From contig DJFY01000063.1 in assembly GCA_002431545.1 (NCBI GenBank), positions 9,744 to 20,924 on the forward strand: a DNA stretch of 11,181 bases, written 5' to 3'. Every line of letters begins with the position of its first letter. The first letter of the stretch is position 1. Positions 5,901 to 11,181 of this stretch are shown here, piece after piece. Origin of the DNA: Cellvibrionales bacterium UBA5860. Its GTDB lineage: Bacteria; Pseudomonadota; Gammaproteobacteria; Pseudomonadales; Porticoccaceae. Made by a program: the position numbers and the translations under genes. The notes beneath the pieces are model-generated. The model worked only from the letters and a program-made list of their open reading frames with translations, did not search any database and was not told the DNA's origin.

Positions 5901-7697
5901 CGGGGTCAGGTGATTGACGATGACAGCATAGCTGCGTCGCTTGGCGATGATGGCCTCACCCACGTTAGACATGGTGTAGATATAGAAATGGGGAATGCCG
6001 CCTATTAGCGCATCCGACCAGTCATTTGCTGCCAGGGCGACCTGCTTGCTGGGAGTAAACTCCAGACTGCCATGGGTGCCGAAGTGTACGACTGCATCTG
6101 CTCCAAAGGCGCGACGCAACCAGAAGTAGGCGCCCAAATAGGTGTGTGGTGGCGCTTTATCGGTACCATGCACAAGCTTAAATGTGTTGTCGCCATAGCC
6201 GGGCAATGGCTGAGGCAGAATGGCCACATTGCCGAACCGGAGTCGGGCGACAGCCAGGCCACGGGCTTCGTCCACCAGATAGTTGCCGGGCGCAGGGCCA
6301 TAGATCGCTTCAACGTCATCACAGATCCCGTGCGCCAGTTGGCGGCACCAGCGTCGGTATTGCTCGGCTGGAATAAACGCAGGGTTGGCTTCCTGAAGAA
6401 AGTGTTGGGTCTGGCCAGCTGCCCTGGGCGTCATCACCGTGCCCTGGCGATCCAGCTGCGTTTTGAAGTCGTTGAAGGTGGTTGGCAGGCCCGCCAGGTT
6501 ATAGCCCTCTGAGCGCAGTGCCAGCAGCGTGTTGTACAGACTCTCGGCGACCTCCATATTGCCTGCGTGAAGTGCATTCTTGCCCGGACCTCGGAAGTAG
6601 ACGATGCCAATTTTTTTGTTTTCATTCGGTGCGGACTTGAGTGCCAGATAGCCATCCACCATGCTGATAAAACGCTCCAGCCGATCGGGAATGGCCTTGA
6701 AAATTTCGCTGCCCTTTTCATCCTCATACAGTGCGTTCAACACGAAGGGTGCGATGGCGCCATCTAGTTCAGGCAGCACCACGTTCATGCTCAGCAGAGC
6801 GCCGCTATACCCCTGCGGATCATCCAGCCAGTCGGAGTGCCTTTCGAACACCGATAGCGGCGAGAGGACGGGAATATTCTGTTGTTGCAGCCAGTTGATG
6901 GCCTGACTCGCCTCGCCCATATGAAGCCGGCCGTGGGGCATAAAAACCACAAGGTCTGGTTTAATGTGCTGCAATAATTCGAGACGTCGGGATGCACTCG
7001 CCAGTGGATAAACGCGGTAGCCACTGCGCTCAAAGCCCTCGATCAAGGCGTCGATGTGATCCCGGTTGGAATTGAACGGCCCCGGTACAGAGGTCAGTAA
7101 TGCAATTTTCTTTCCCTGAGATGAGTAGTTGGTGCGCTTTGCGTAGTAGCGCTGGTATTGCGAAAACTCGGTGAATACGGCAGCGGGGTCCAGGTGAAAT
7201 AGTACATCGGCGGCGATGTTAACAGGGGCGTCCGGCGCTACACTCGAAAATGTCCTGCCCTGAATGGTATGGCGAATATAGCGCAGCAGGTTGCGATAAT
7301 TGGCCTCACCGGCATTGTCGATATAGGCCGATACCAGCTCTTTATGCTTGTCGGGAACACTGTTTATCGAATGGGCGGGGTTCATTGGCGCATCGACAAT
7401 AATCATCCGCTCCCGAGCTTGAAGCTTGATCTCAGACAGCGCCTGTTCGCTTAGCTTGAGGCCGCGGCCAAAAATCATGACAAAATCATAACTGTCTAGC
7501 TGGCTGTAGTCTGTGCTGTTGAACTGTTCTGTTTTGACCCAGCCGGCGTCGCCGGCATTTATGATTTTGGCAGCCTGGAAACCCTGGTAATTGACCAGGG
7601 CGACTCGTGTCGGTGAGACGAAGTGATTGTAGAGCATTGCCAAAATGACAAGGCCCACAACTGCCATCACTAGAGTGAGTGCATAACGGATGTTCAT
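2976..7697 (-). CDS. CobN-like chelatase family protein, membrane-anchored and periplasmic
   Basis: The 1573-residue product is a CobN/BchH-type large chelatase subunit. The diagnostic stretch HFGTHGSLEF starts near residue 538 and is followed by KQVALAANDWSDALIGG and AKRRSYAVIVNHLTPPFSRA. An N-terminal part ends in VVLPELDGAIAPF, and a C-terminal part has SAWKVGVSMAEALL, HSHGATIAEILYLLGVEPV and AKLGRPRIDVVV. Unlike cytoplasmic cobaltochelatase CobN, it has a hydrophobic helix at about residues 6-26 and another at about 1546-1566 followed by RRKRGRG, so the bulk should be periplasmic and fixed at both ends. A CGTFTC motif (C1462, C1467) may bind metal. Residues around 820-950 look helical or coiled. 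No CobS/CobT or ChlD/ChlI partners are encoded here. The ATG at 7697 has GAGAG upstream; the ATG at 7709 has none. Cobalamin synthesis is unlikely; metal handling in zinc uptake fits the operator and neighbours. Substrate unknown. Confidence 0.9.
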   Translation of the reverse strand: MNIRYALTLVMAVVGLVILAMLYNHFVSPTRVALVNYQGFQAAKIINAGDAGWVKTEQFNSTDYSQLDSYDFVMIFGRGLKLSEQALSEIKLQARERMIIVDAPMNPAHSINSVPDKHKELVSAYIDNAGEANYRNLLRYIRHTIQGRTFSSVAPDAPVNIAADVLFHLDPAAVFTEFSQYQRYYAKRTNYSSQGKKIALLTSVPGPFNSNRDHIDALIEGFERSGYRVYPLASASRRLELLQHIKPDLVVFMPHGRLHMGEASQAINWLQQQNIPVLSPLSVFERHSDWLDDPQGYSGALLSMNVVLPELDGAIAPFVLNALYEDEKGSEIFKAIPDRLERFISMVDGYLALKSAPNENKKIGIVYFRGPGKNALHAGNMEVAESLYNTLLALRSEGYNLAGLPTTFNDFKTQLDRQGTVMTPRAAGQTQHFLQEANPAFIPAEQYRRWCRQLAHGICDDVEAIYGPAPGNYLVDEARGLAVARLRFGNVAILPQPLPGYGDNTFKLVHGTDKAPPHTYLGAYFWLRRAFGADAVVHFGTHGSLEFTPSKQVALAANDWSDALIGGIPHFYIYTMSNVGEAIIAKRRSYAVIVNHLTPPFSRAGLTSDLGTLQRALSSFSSTEGAVREQHRLEINELLTGLHLDTDLGLEAAVLREASGWVENVYRPASEWLETIAQEKITQGLYTLGSPYTKEESLQTARLMFQDSLTSHIVKLSELTAGNTARLDTSLAQGWISLAEAGSHPSKLLAQAVGTKLIQEVSDWQSAHPTVNDMDIIRGFVSLSEAKSPTSGKAITSLDDTQLQDILIRLLADPSAREFIIRLDNDTSYSHVARVLDPAARKRAEALAKVIPPIGEALTQLAKPEVETLVTAMQKEKVRKKVLAWVKSDDLAEQVEAARQQRWQALGKEARTTMETLNLALTADEFETLNWKQQKQHLEKITLFEERFLNQAGNIPPIKQSVESLSGLTLEAYREIFTASRSRYEAAYQQTSTRYRELAAQLEAIEQLLGLVKPSSGYLRSSTQYELQSLMNGLAGGYVPPASGGDPVLNPAALPTGRNMYSIDAEKTPSASAWKVGVSMAEALLASHIESHGAYPQKVAFTLWPSSFIHSHGATIAEILYLLGVEPVRDPFGRIQSLRLIPEAKLGRPRIDVVVQSAGQLRDLAASRLALIEEAVALAATAGDKGENFVSNGVRAAEKYLLDKGQSPMAAKQLSLRRSFGGVNNSYGTGIMGLVENSNKWGQQQDIAEQYLQNMGALYGDSESWGQFNQSLLAAALLNTDAIVQPRSSNTWGALSLDHVYEFMGGLSAAVTQVTGTTPDAYFNDFRNSAQARVKGLEETIRLEARTTLLNPEYINGLADEGGASSAETFAETFRNVFGWNAMRPQAIDEALWEQLQEVYVNDTHNLELRQFFEEQNPYALQEMTGVMLEASRKGFWHPSEQALAELAELHAELVKKFEAGCGTFTCGNPALRAYIEQVLTGELLKQYSAALDKAEVGPDPTASIVLVEQDSPAARKEQREENATQRRQIQETTATETQDTARSTSSIALWTGLTIGAIILLLASARRKRGRG

Positions 7698-7758
7698 TAA
7701 GTCTCTCATGAAGAACTCAGGCGAAAAAACGGCAGGCTTTTAGGAATGTCGTCAGTGA

Positions 7759-10044
7759 TCAGAACAGCCATGAGAGCGTGACGGAGAAGGTTCGACCGGG
7801 CTCGGCTTTCGCATCCAGATCGCCAGCGGCGTCACCGCCCTTGGTGTGTGCGGACCAGTACTGTTTGTCAAACAGGTTATACACCGCCCCATCGATGCGG
7901 AAATGATCATCCATCTGCCAGAACAGGTTGAGGTCGTGCACGCCGTAGCCGGGGGGCTCGAAGGGCTCCAGGGCAACACCTCGCCGACTCAGTGGTTCTG
8001 CATCGTCGGCCTTATCCGCGGCGCGCAACAACCAGCTGATACCATAGTTATCACTGGGATGTACCAGTGATAGGCCAACAACAGCAGTATCCGGGCCAAC
8101 GCTATTAAGACCCTCACCGGTTTCTTTGTTTTCCCCGTCTATAACATTGATACCGAGGAAGGCGTCTGCCTGCCATGGCATATCGATCAGGGCGTTGAGG
8201 TTAATAGAAGCCTTTAACTCAACACCATCGATTTCAACTTCGTCGACGTTTAAATACTGAATTTGCCTGACAGATGTAGGGCCGACAAACACAGGGGGGA
8301 TTTCACGAAACCCCACGGTTGTAGTATCGATAAAATCTTCGTACTCGGTGTTGTAGTAGGCGATGGACGCAGACCAGAAAGCACCGTTCCACCGCCAGCC
8401 GAGTTCGTAGCCCTCACTGGTTTCGGGGCCAAGATTCGAGTTGGGTACGATTTCGTGGGGAACACCCGGCACCGGAATCAGGATAGCCCTGCTCAAGTAC
8501 TGATCATCAACCGGCGGCGCGCGAAAGCCGGTCTGGTAGCTGAGATAAAACTGTTGTTCGTCCGTGAACTGATAGGTAATACCCAGGTGAGGTGACCACT
8601 CTCCCTCAGACTGTGATTCGAGCTCTGTACCGGACAGGTTAAAGTTATCGTAGTACTTATCCCCTTCAGGGTCGCTCTCGAAGTAATCGTAGCGAATACC
8701 GGCTTGCACACTGAAAGCATCGTTGATCTCCCAGCGATTCTGAATATAGGCACCGATCTGGCTGATTTTTGTTTCCGGAAAGGATCTGCCGGGATATGTC
8801 ACACCTCGACTGGTTTTCGACGTCGTACCATTGATCAGATCGTGTGTGGTGTAGTCAACGAACTGGCTGAAGTCTTTGTAAAGGTAGTCAATACCAGAGA
8901 CGATATGATGATCCCCAAGTTGCTTGTCAATGCGGACTGAAAATGTCCACTGATCCTGTTCAAACGATTCATCTTCTACAGTCCGCAGAGCACTGACAGG
9001 AATTGGGGGAGCGAAGCTGCCGGGATTTTCCTGCAACTGCAGGTCATATTGCTCGTAGGTCGAGTTCTGATAATCCAGCTGCCAGTGCAGCAGATCCACC
9101 CCCAGAATGTTTTCCCGGATATTATGGATGCCCAGACGCCAGCGCTCGGAGCTGTCACTCGCCAGGCTTTCGGTAATCGCTTCTCCGGGTGGGCCGGCTA
9201 TGGGGCCAAGATTGGTATGCAGTTTATGATCGGCTTCCTGCTCCCAGTAGTCACCGATAAAATCCCAGTGAACTCCTTCAGTGGTATTGACAGACCACTT
9301 CGCCAGCACCGAGTGCAAGTCGCCATCGAGAGGGTTGGGGTCGAAGTCTCCATTGACCTCGAGCTCGGAAAAATCCTCGCGTGACAGTTGCAGTAGTCCA
9401 TAACCATTACCTATTTGCGCGGCTGCGGTGGTGCTCAGTCGAGTGCGCTCATCCTCCGCAGAGTACCCCGCGCTCGCTCTAAGGTAGGTGTCGCCACTGT
9501 TTTGAGTGACCAAACGTTCCGCATCAAGTGTCTCGAGCAGCACCACACCACCGATGGCGTCACTGCCATACAGCGCAGAGGCGGGACCTTTTAACACCTC
9601 AATTCGCTCAAGGTTGTTCGGGCTGAAGCTGCCGGTACCTTGGTCGATACCCTGCGAACCAAAGCCAGCGGGCATCCGCACCCCATCCTGAAGAATCAAC
9701 ACACGGTTGCCACCAATGCCGCGGATATTGATGTTGGCGTCGCCGTGGCGGCTGCTGGAGCGCTCGACATTGATTGCTGGTTCATAGCGGAACAGGTCCG
9801 ACAGGGTGTAAGCCTGCAAAGACTGCAGCGACTCGTGATCAATCACTGTTACCGATGCGGGTACCTCCGCGAGGGCTTGGGAGGTGCGGTGCGCAGTTAC
9901 GTGAATGACTTCAAGGGTGTCTTCAGACTGTTGGGAAGTGGGGTTCTTTGCATTGGCCTGAGTAGACGCAACAGCCAGGGCGATTATCAGGGAGGACACG
10001 GCAAAGCTTCTGAGCCAGTGCGTTGGAAAAAGGTTATTAAACAT
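7759..10044 (-). CDS. TonB-dependent outer-membrane receptor, Zur-regulated (predicted)
   Basis: The 761-residue precursor has a signal peptide with a hydrophobic core at about residues 14-27 and probable cleavage after A32 (QANA). A TonB box, TLEVIHVTA, lies at about 43-51. The plug domain has SVTVIDHE, INIRGIGGNRVLILQDGVR (about 105-123) and IEVLKGPASALYGSDAIGG (about 148-166). The rest is a beta-barrel rich in alternating aromatic strands, ending in FSVTLSWLF with the C-terminal phenylalanine needed for assembly. Plug and barrel look most like the haemoglobin/haem/siderophore receptor group (CirA-like), but the substrate cannot be read from sequence. No ZnuD-style histidine-rich loop is present; DHKLH near residue 272 and GDHH near 380 are the only notable histidine groups. 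It is the first gene of the operon, 61 nt before the CobN-like start, and has a Zur-like operator 19 nt upstream of its ATG. A zinc complex or metallophore is the likely cargo, by inference. Confidence 0.92.
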   Translation of the reverse strand: MFNNLFPTHWLRSFAVSSLIIALAVASTQANAKNPTSQQSEDTLEVIHVTAHRTSQALAEVPASVTVIDHESLQSLQAYTLSDLFRYEPAINVERSSSRHGDANINIRGIGGNRVLILQDGVRMPAGFGSQGIDQGTGSFSPNNLERIEVLKGPASALYGSDAIGGVVLLETLDAERLVTQNSGDTYLRASAGYSAEDERTRLSTTAAAQIGNGYGLLQLSREDFSELEVNGDFDPNPLDGDLHSVLAKWSVNTTEGVHWDFIGDYWEQEADHKLHTNLGPIAGPPGEAITESLASDSSERWRLGIHNIRENILGVDLLHWQLDYQNSTYEQYDLQLQENPGSFAPPIPVSALRTVEDESFEQDQWTFSVRIDKQLGDHHIVSGIDYLYKDFSQFVDYTTHDLINGTTSKTSRGVTYPGRSFPETKISQIGAYIQNRWEINDAFSVQAGIRYDYFESDPEGDKYYDNFNLSGTELESQSEGEWSPHLGITYQFTDEQQFYLSYQTGFRAPPVDDQYLSRAILIPVPGVPHEIVPNSNLGPETSEGYELGWRWNGAFWSASIAYYNTEYEDFIDTTTVGFREIPPVFVGPTSVRQIQYLNVDEVEIDGVELKASINLNALIDMPWQADAFLGINVIDGENKETGEGLNSVGPDTAVVGLSLVHPSDNYGISWLLRAADKADDAEPLSRRGVALEPFEPPGYGVHDLNLFWQMDDHFRIDGAVYNLFDKQYWSAHTKGGDAAGDLDAKAEPGRTFSVTLSWLF

Positions 10045-10063
10045 AGTGGCAACCGTAATTGAT

Positions 10064-10086
10064 GGCTAGTTATGATATAACATATC
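10064..10086. promoter_or_regulatory. Zur-like operator upstream of the TonB receptor operon
   Basis: The core GTTATGATATAAC at 10069-10081 matches the gammaproteobacterial Zur core GTTATANTATAAC (from memory) with one mismatch. The 23-bp site extends to CATATC on the right, and 16 of 22 specified positions agree with the longer Escherichia coli-type consensus. It covers the predicted -10 element and lies 19 nt before the receptor ATG, as expected for repression by zinc-loaded Zur and derepression in zinc starvation. Confidence 0.75.
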
Positions 10087-10108
10087 ATTATTGAAAATTT
10101 AGAATCAA
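10079..10108 (-). promoter_or_regulatory. Predicted sigma-70 promoter of the receptor-CobN operon
   Basis: On the minus strand TTGATT (10108-10103) and TATGTT (10084-10079) are separated by 18 nt, giving a plausible -35/-10 pair. The -10 lies inside the Zur-like operator. Transcription would start roughly at 10070-10073, leaving a short leader of about 27 nt, with no room for a riboswitch. The ribosome site before the receptor ATG is weak. Confidence 0.5.
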
Positions 10109-10317
10109 GCTCGGCAGGTAATGAAAACTGAACATTTCATTGGGGAGGCTATGGTTGCTTCCCAAAAGGGGCATTGAGCAATGCTGTAGGTAGGAACAGC
10201 TTAGAAGGGGATTATCCGTCAGCCGTAAGCGTGGATCGAAAAAGTTGAATTGACTGCTGCTTAAGTTTGCCTGAAAAAGATATTTTTCAATATATTAGGG
10301 ATGTAATCCCCCCGGCA
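10109..10317. other. Intergenic region, nothing recognised
   Basis: This stretch lies between the receptor promoter and the insertion-sequence remnant. It contains only very short open frames, such as an 18-codon one starting at 10121, without recognisable similarity. I see no tRNA, convincing hairpin terminator or further Zur-like site. Confidence 0.4.
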
Positions 10318-10340
10318 TGTAGCTGCACTCGGAAGTAGAC
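10318..10340 (+). repeat. Candidate left terminal inverted repeat of the IS3 remnant
   Basis: The sequence starts with TG and continues as TGTAGCTGCACTCGGAAGT, which resembles IS3-family ends beginning TG and placed about 50 nt before orfA. The matching right end is absent from the window, so this cannot be confirmed by pairing. Confidence 0.3.
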
Positions 10341-10367
10341 TTTTCCAGGTTGATTTGCAGTTCTACC

Positions 10368-10598
10368 GTGAAGAAACCGAGATACAGCGAGACGCAGATA
10401 CTCAAGATCCTGAACGAGGCCGGCACACCGGTGCCAGAGCTGTGTCGCACCTACCGCAAGACTAATGCAAGTTTCATTAAGTGGCGCGCCAAGCACGGGA
10501 GCATGGAGGCCTCGGACATGGTCAGGCGGTAGAAGATGTACGCCGATGCCAAGATGGATAACGAGATCGTGAAGGAGGCAATATCAAAACAGTGGTGA
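10368..10598 (+). pseudogene. IS3-family transposase OrfA, broken
   Basis: From a GTG at 10368 the frame reads VKKPRYSETQILKILNEAG, then VPELCRTYRKTNASFIKWRA and SMEASDM, the helix-turn-helix N-terminus of IS3-family OrfA. A TAG at 10530-10532 interrupts it. The same frame continues with KMYADAKMDNEIVKEAISKQW and a normal stop at 10596-10598, which is the OrfA C-terminus. About a dozen residues of the usual leucine-zipper region (the KELEEENRRLK part) are missing around the stop. The final TGA overlaps the GTG start of orfB, as in intact elements. It is not functional. Confidence 0.75.
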
Positions 10599-10930
10599 AG
10601 CCATCGCAACGGAAACAGATGGCGTAATAGGCGGCGAAGGTTAAGACATTTTTGATTCGTCGGGCCTGTCGACTATTTGAGGTGTCCGAGACCTCGTATC
10701 GGTATCACGCCAGGCTGACGGGCGACAAACCCGATCCACTGGATGTGCCGAGGCTTCCACACCTTTAACGAGCTCGATGATTACAACCGTGAAGGACAGG
10801 ACATTGAGGTAGACTTTTTGTTGCCGGCGCCAGGGGGCATTCGTGCACTGGCGCGGACCATTGAGCGCGCGGGTAGCCGCAGAGGATTCGCCCTGACTAC
10901 GGATCCGATTACATCAGCGCTGAGTTTCAG
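10595..10930 (+). pseudogene. IS3-family transposase OrfB, broken (deletion and frame changes)
   Basis: Three collinear pieces of OrfB can be read. From 10595 the frame gives VKPSQRKQMA, two stops, then IRRACRLFEVSETSYRYHAR, the N-terminal part. A jump of roughly 100 residues follows, and from 10743 another frame gives RGFHTFNELDDYNREGQDIE and VDFLLPA, from the rve integrase core after the first catalytic aspartate. The frame then shifts back, and 10889-10930 reads RPDYGSDYISAEFQ, the equivalent of the DNGPEYIS motif, changed to DYGSD. The first and last residues of the DDE triad are missing. The product cannot be a functional transposase. Confidence 0.7.
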
Positions 10931-10932
10931 TG

Positions 10933-11154
10933 CTGTACAACACCGGAGAGGCGATTGGTGTGCATCAACTCGGTGTCAGGCAAGCACGCCAGGGGCAGGG
11001 TATCGCCAAGCGGCTTATGCGGCACATGCTGGCCGAGTCTGTTCGGTGGCAGGGAAAATACGTGGTATCGCAAGCCTCGCAAGCAGGCAAGCCGCTCTAC
11101 GACCAACTGGGGTTCCATAATCAATTTGTAATCAACAATTACCAGAGGACGTAG
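10933..11154 (+). pseudogene. GNAT-type N-acetyltransferase, C-terminal fragment
   Basis: About 74 residues of the frame match the second half of a GNAT acetyltransferase: GVHQLGV, the acetyl-CoA-binding motif A as RQGQGIAKRLMRHML, then KPLYDQLGF (motif B) and a terminal NNYQR. Full-length members are roughly twice as long. In-frame translation upstream meets a stop at 10921, and the preceding bases belong to the transposase remnant, so the N-terminal half is gone and no proper start or ribosome site remains. The stop is at 11152-11154. Substrate unknown. The join with the IS remnant suggests that insertion followed by deletion removed the front of this gene and the end of the element. Confidence 0.65.
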
Positions 11155-11181
11155 CGCGATTTTTAAAAGTATAGGTGAGAG

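Larger units (their letters stand above)
10318..10930 (+). mobile_element. Decayed IS3-family insertion sequence, right end missing
   Basis: The segment contains recognisable orfA and orfB pieces in the order, overlap and orientation typical of IS3-family elements. The original element would be about 1.2-1.5 kb; only about 0.6 kb is left. OrfA has lost a dozen or so codons and gained a stop, OrfB has early stops and a large internal deletion, and the right end is gone. A candidate left end starts TGTAGCTGCACTCGG at 10318. The element cannot move by itself. It lies outside the operon promoter and is probably an old insertion. Confidence 0.75.

Noticed and set aside
2976..7697. Assignment of the large gene to cobalamin biosynthesis (true cobN)
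   Set aside because: It has membrane anchors at both ends, no cob genes or CobS/CobT partners are present, and the promoter carries a Zur-like site rather than a cobalamin riboswitch, for which the short leader leaves no room.
9640..10062. 140-residue open frame on the plus strand
   Set aside because: It is antisense to the signal peptide and plug of the receptor, whose motifs are unambiguous.
10121..10177. 18-codon open frame on the plus strand divergent from the receptor gene
   Set aside because: It is too short, has no ribosome site, and nothing identifies it as a real peptide gene.
10287..10496. 69-residue open frame on the minus strand
   Set aside because: It is antisense to the recognisable IS3 OrfA sequence.

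Overview
The window looks like a zinc-limitation locus of a gammaproteobacterium, possibly marine. The basis is protein character, a moderate GC content judged by eye, and operators of the gammaproteobacterial Zur type. The genus cannot be read from the sequence. Almost all real genes lie on the minus strand, so the locus is best read from right to left.

Main operon (10086 to 1435, minus strand): a Zur-like operator overlaps a promoter (10064-10108), followed by a TonB-dependent outer-membrane receptor, a very large CobN-like chelatase-family protein anchored in the membrane at both ends, a six-helix membrane protein of unknown function, a MotA/TolQ/ExbB-type proton-channel protein, and a small DUF2149 protein resembling a short ExbD. 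The last four genes overlap or nearly touch, so they are very probably co-transcribed and translationally coupled. A plausible reading is an uptake system: the receptor imports a metal or metal complex, the periplasmic CobN-like protein handles or strips the metal, and the ExbB/DUF2149 pair supplies proton-motive force. From memory, a similar receptor-CobN-membrane protein set (the PA1922-PA1925 region) is Zur-regulated in Pseudomonas aeruginosa, but its biochemistry is not established.

Second unit (1136 to 70, minus strand): a second Zur-like operator (1114-1136), identical to the first at 15 of 16 core positions, precedes a decayed COG0523/CobW-type GTPase. That gene keeps its N-terminus, has lost its Walker A lysine and most of its body, and is coupled by an ATGA overlap to an intact DUF1826 gene. 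The DUF1826 protein shows an HxD...H...R arrangement that resembles Fe(II)/2-oxoglutarate dioxygenases.

Right end (10318 to 11154, plus strand): the remnant of an IS3-family insertion sequence, with both orfA and orfB broken, is joined to the 3' part of a GNAT acetyltransferase gene. This is a decayed junction beside the operon. The left edge (1-37) carries three copies of a 13-bp tandem repeat. Nothing recognisable was seen in 1137-1384 or 10109-10317.
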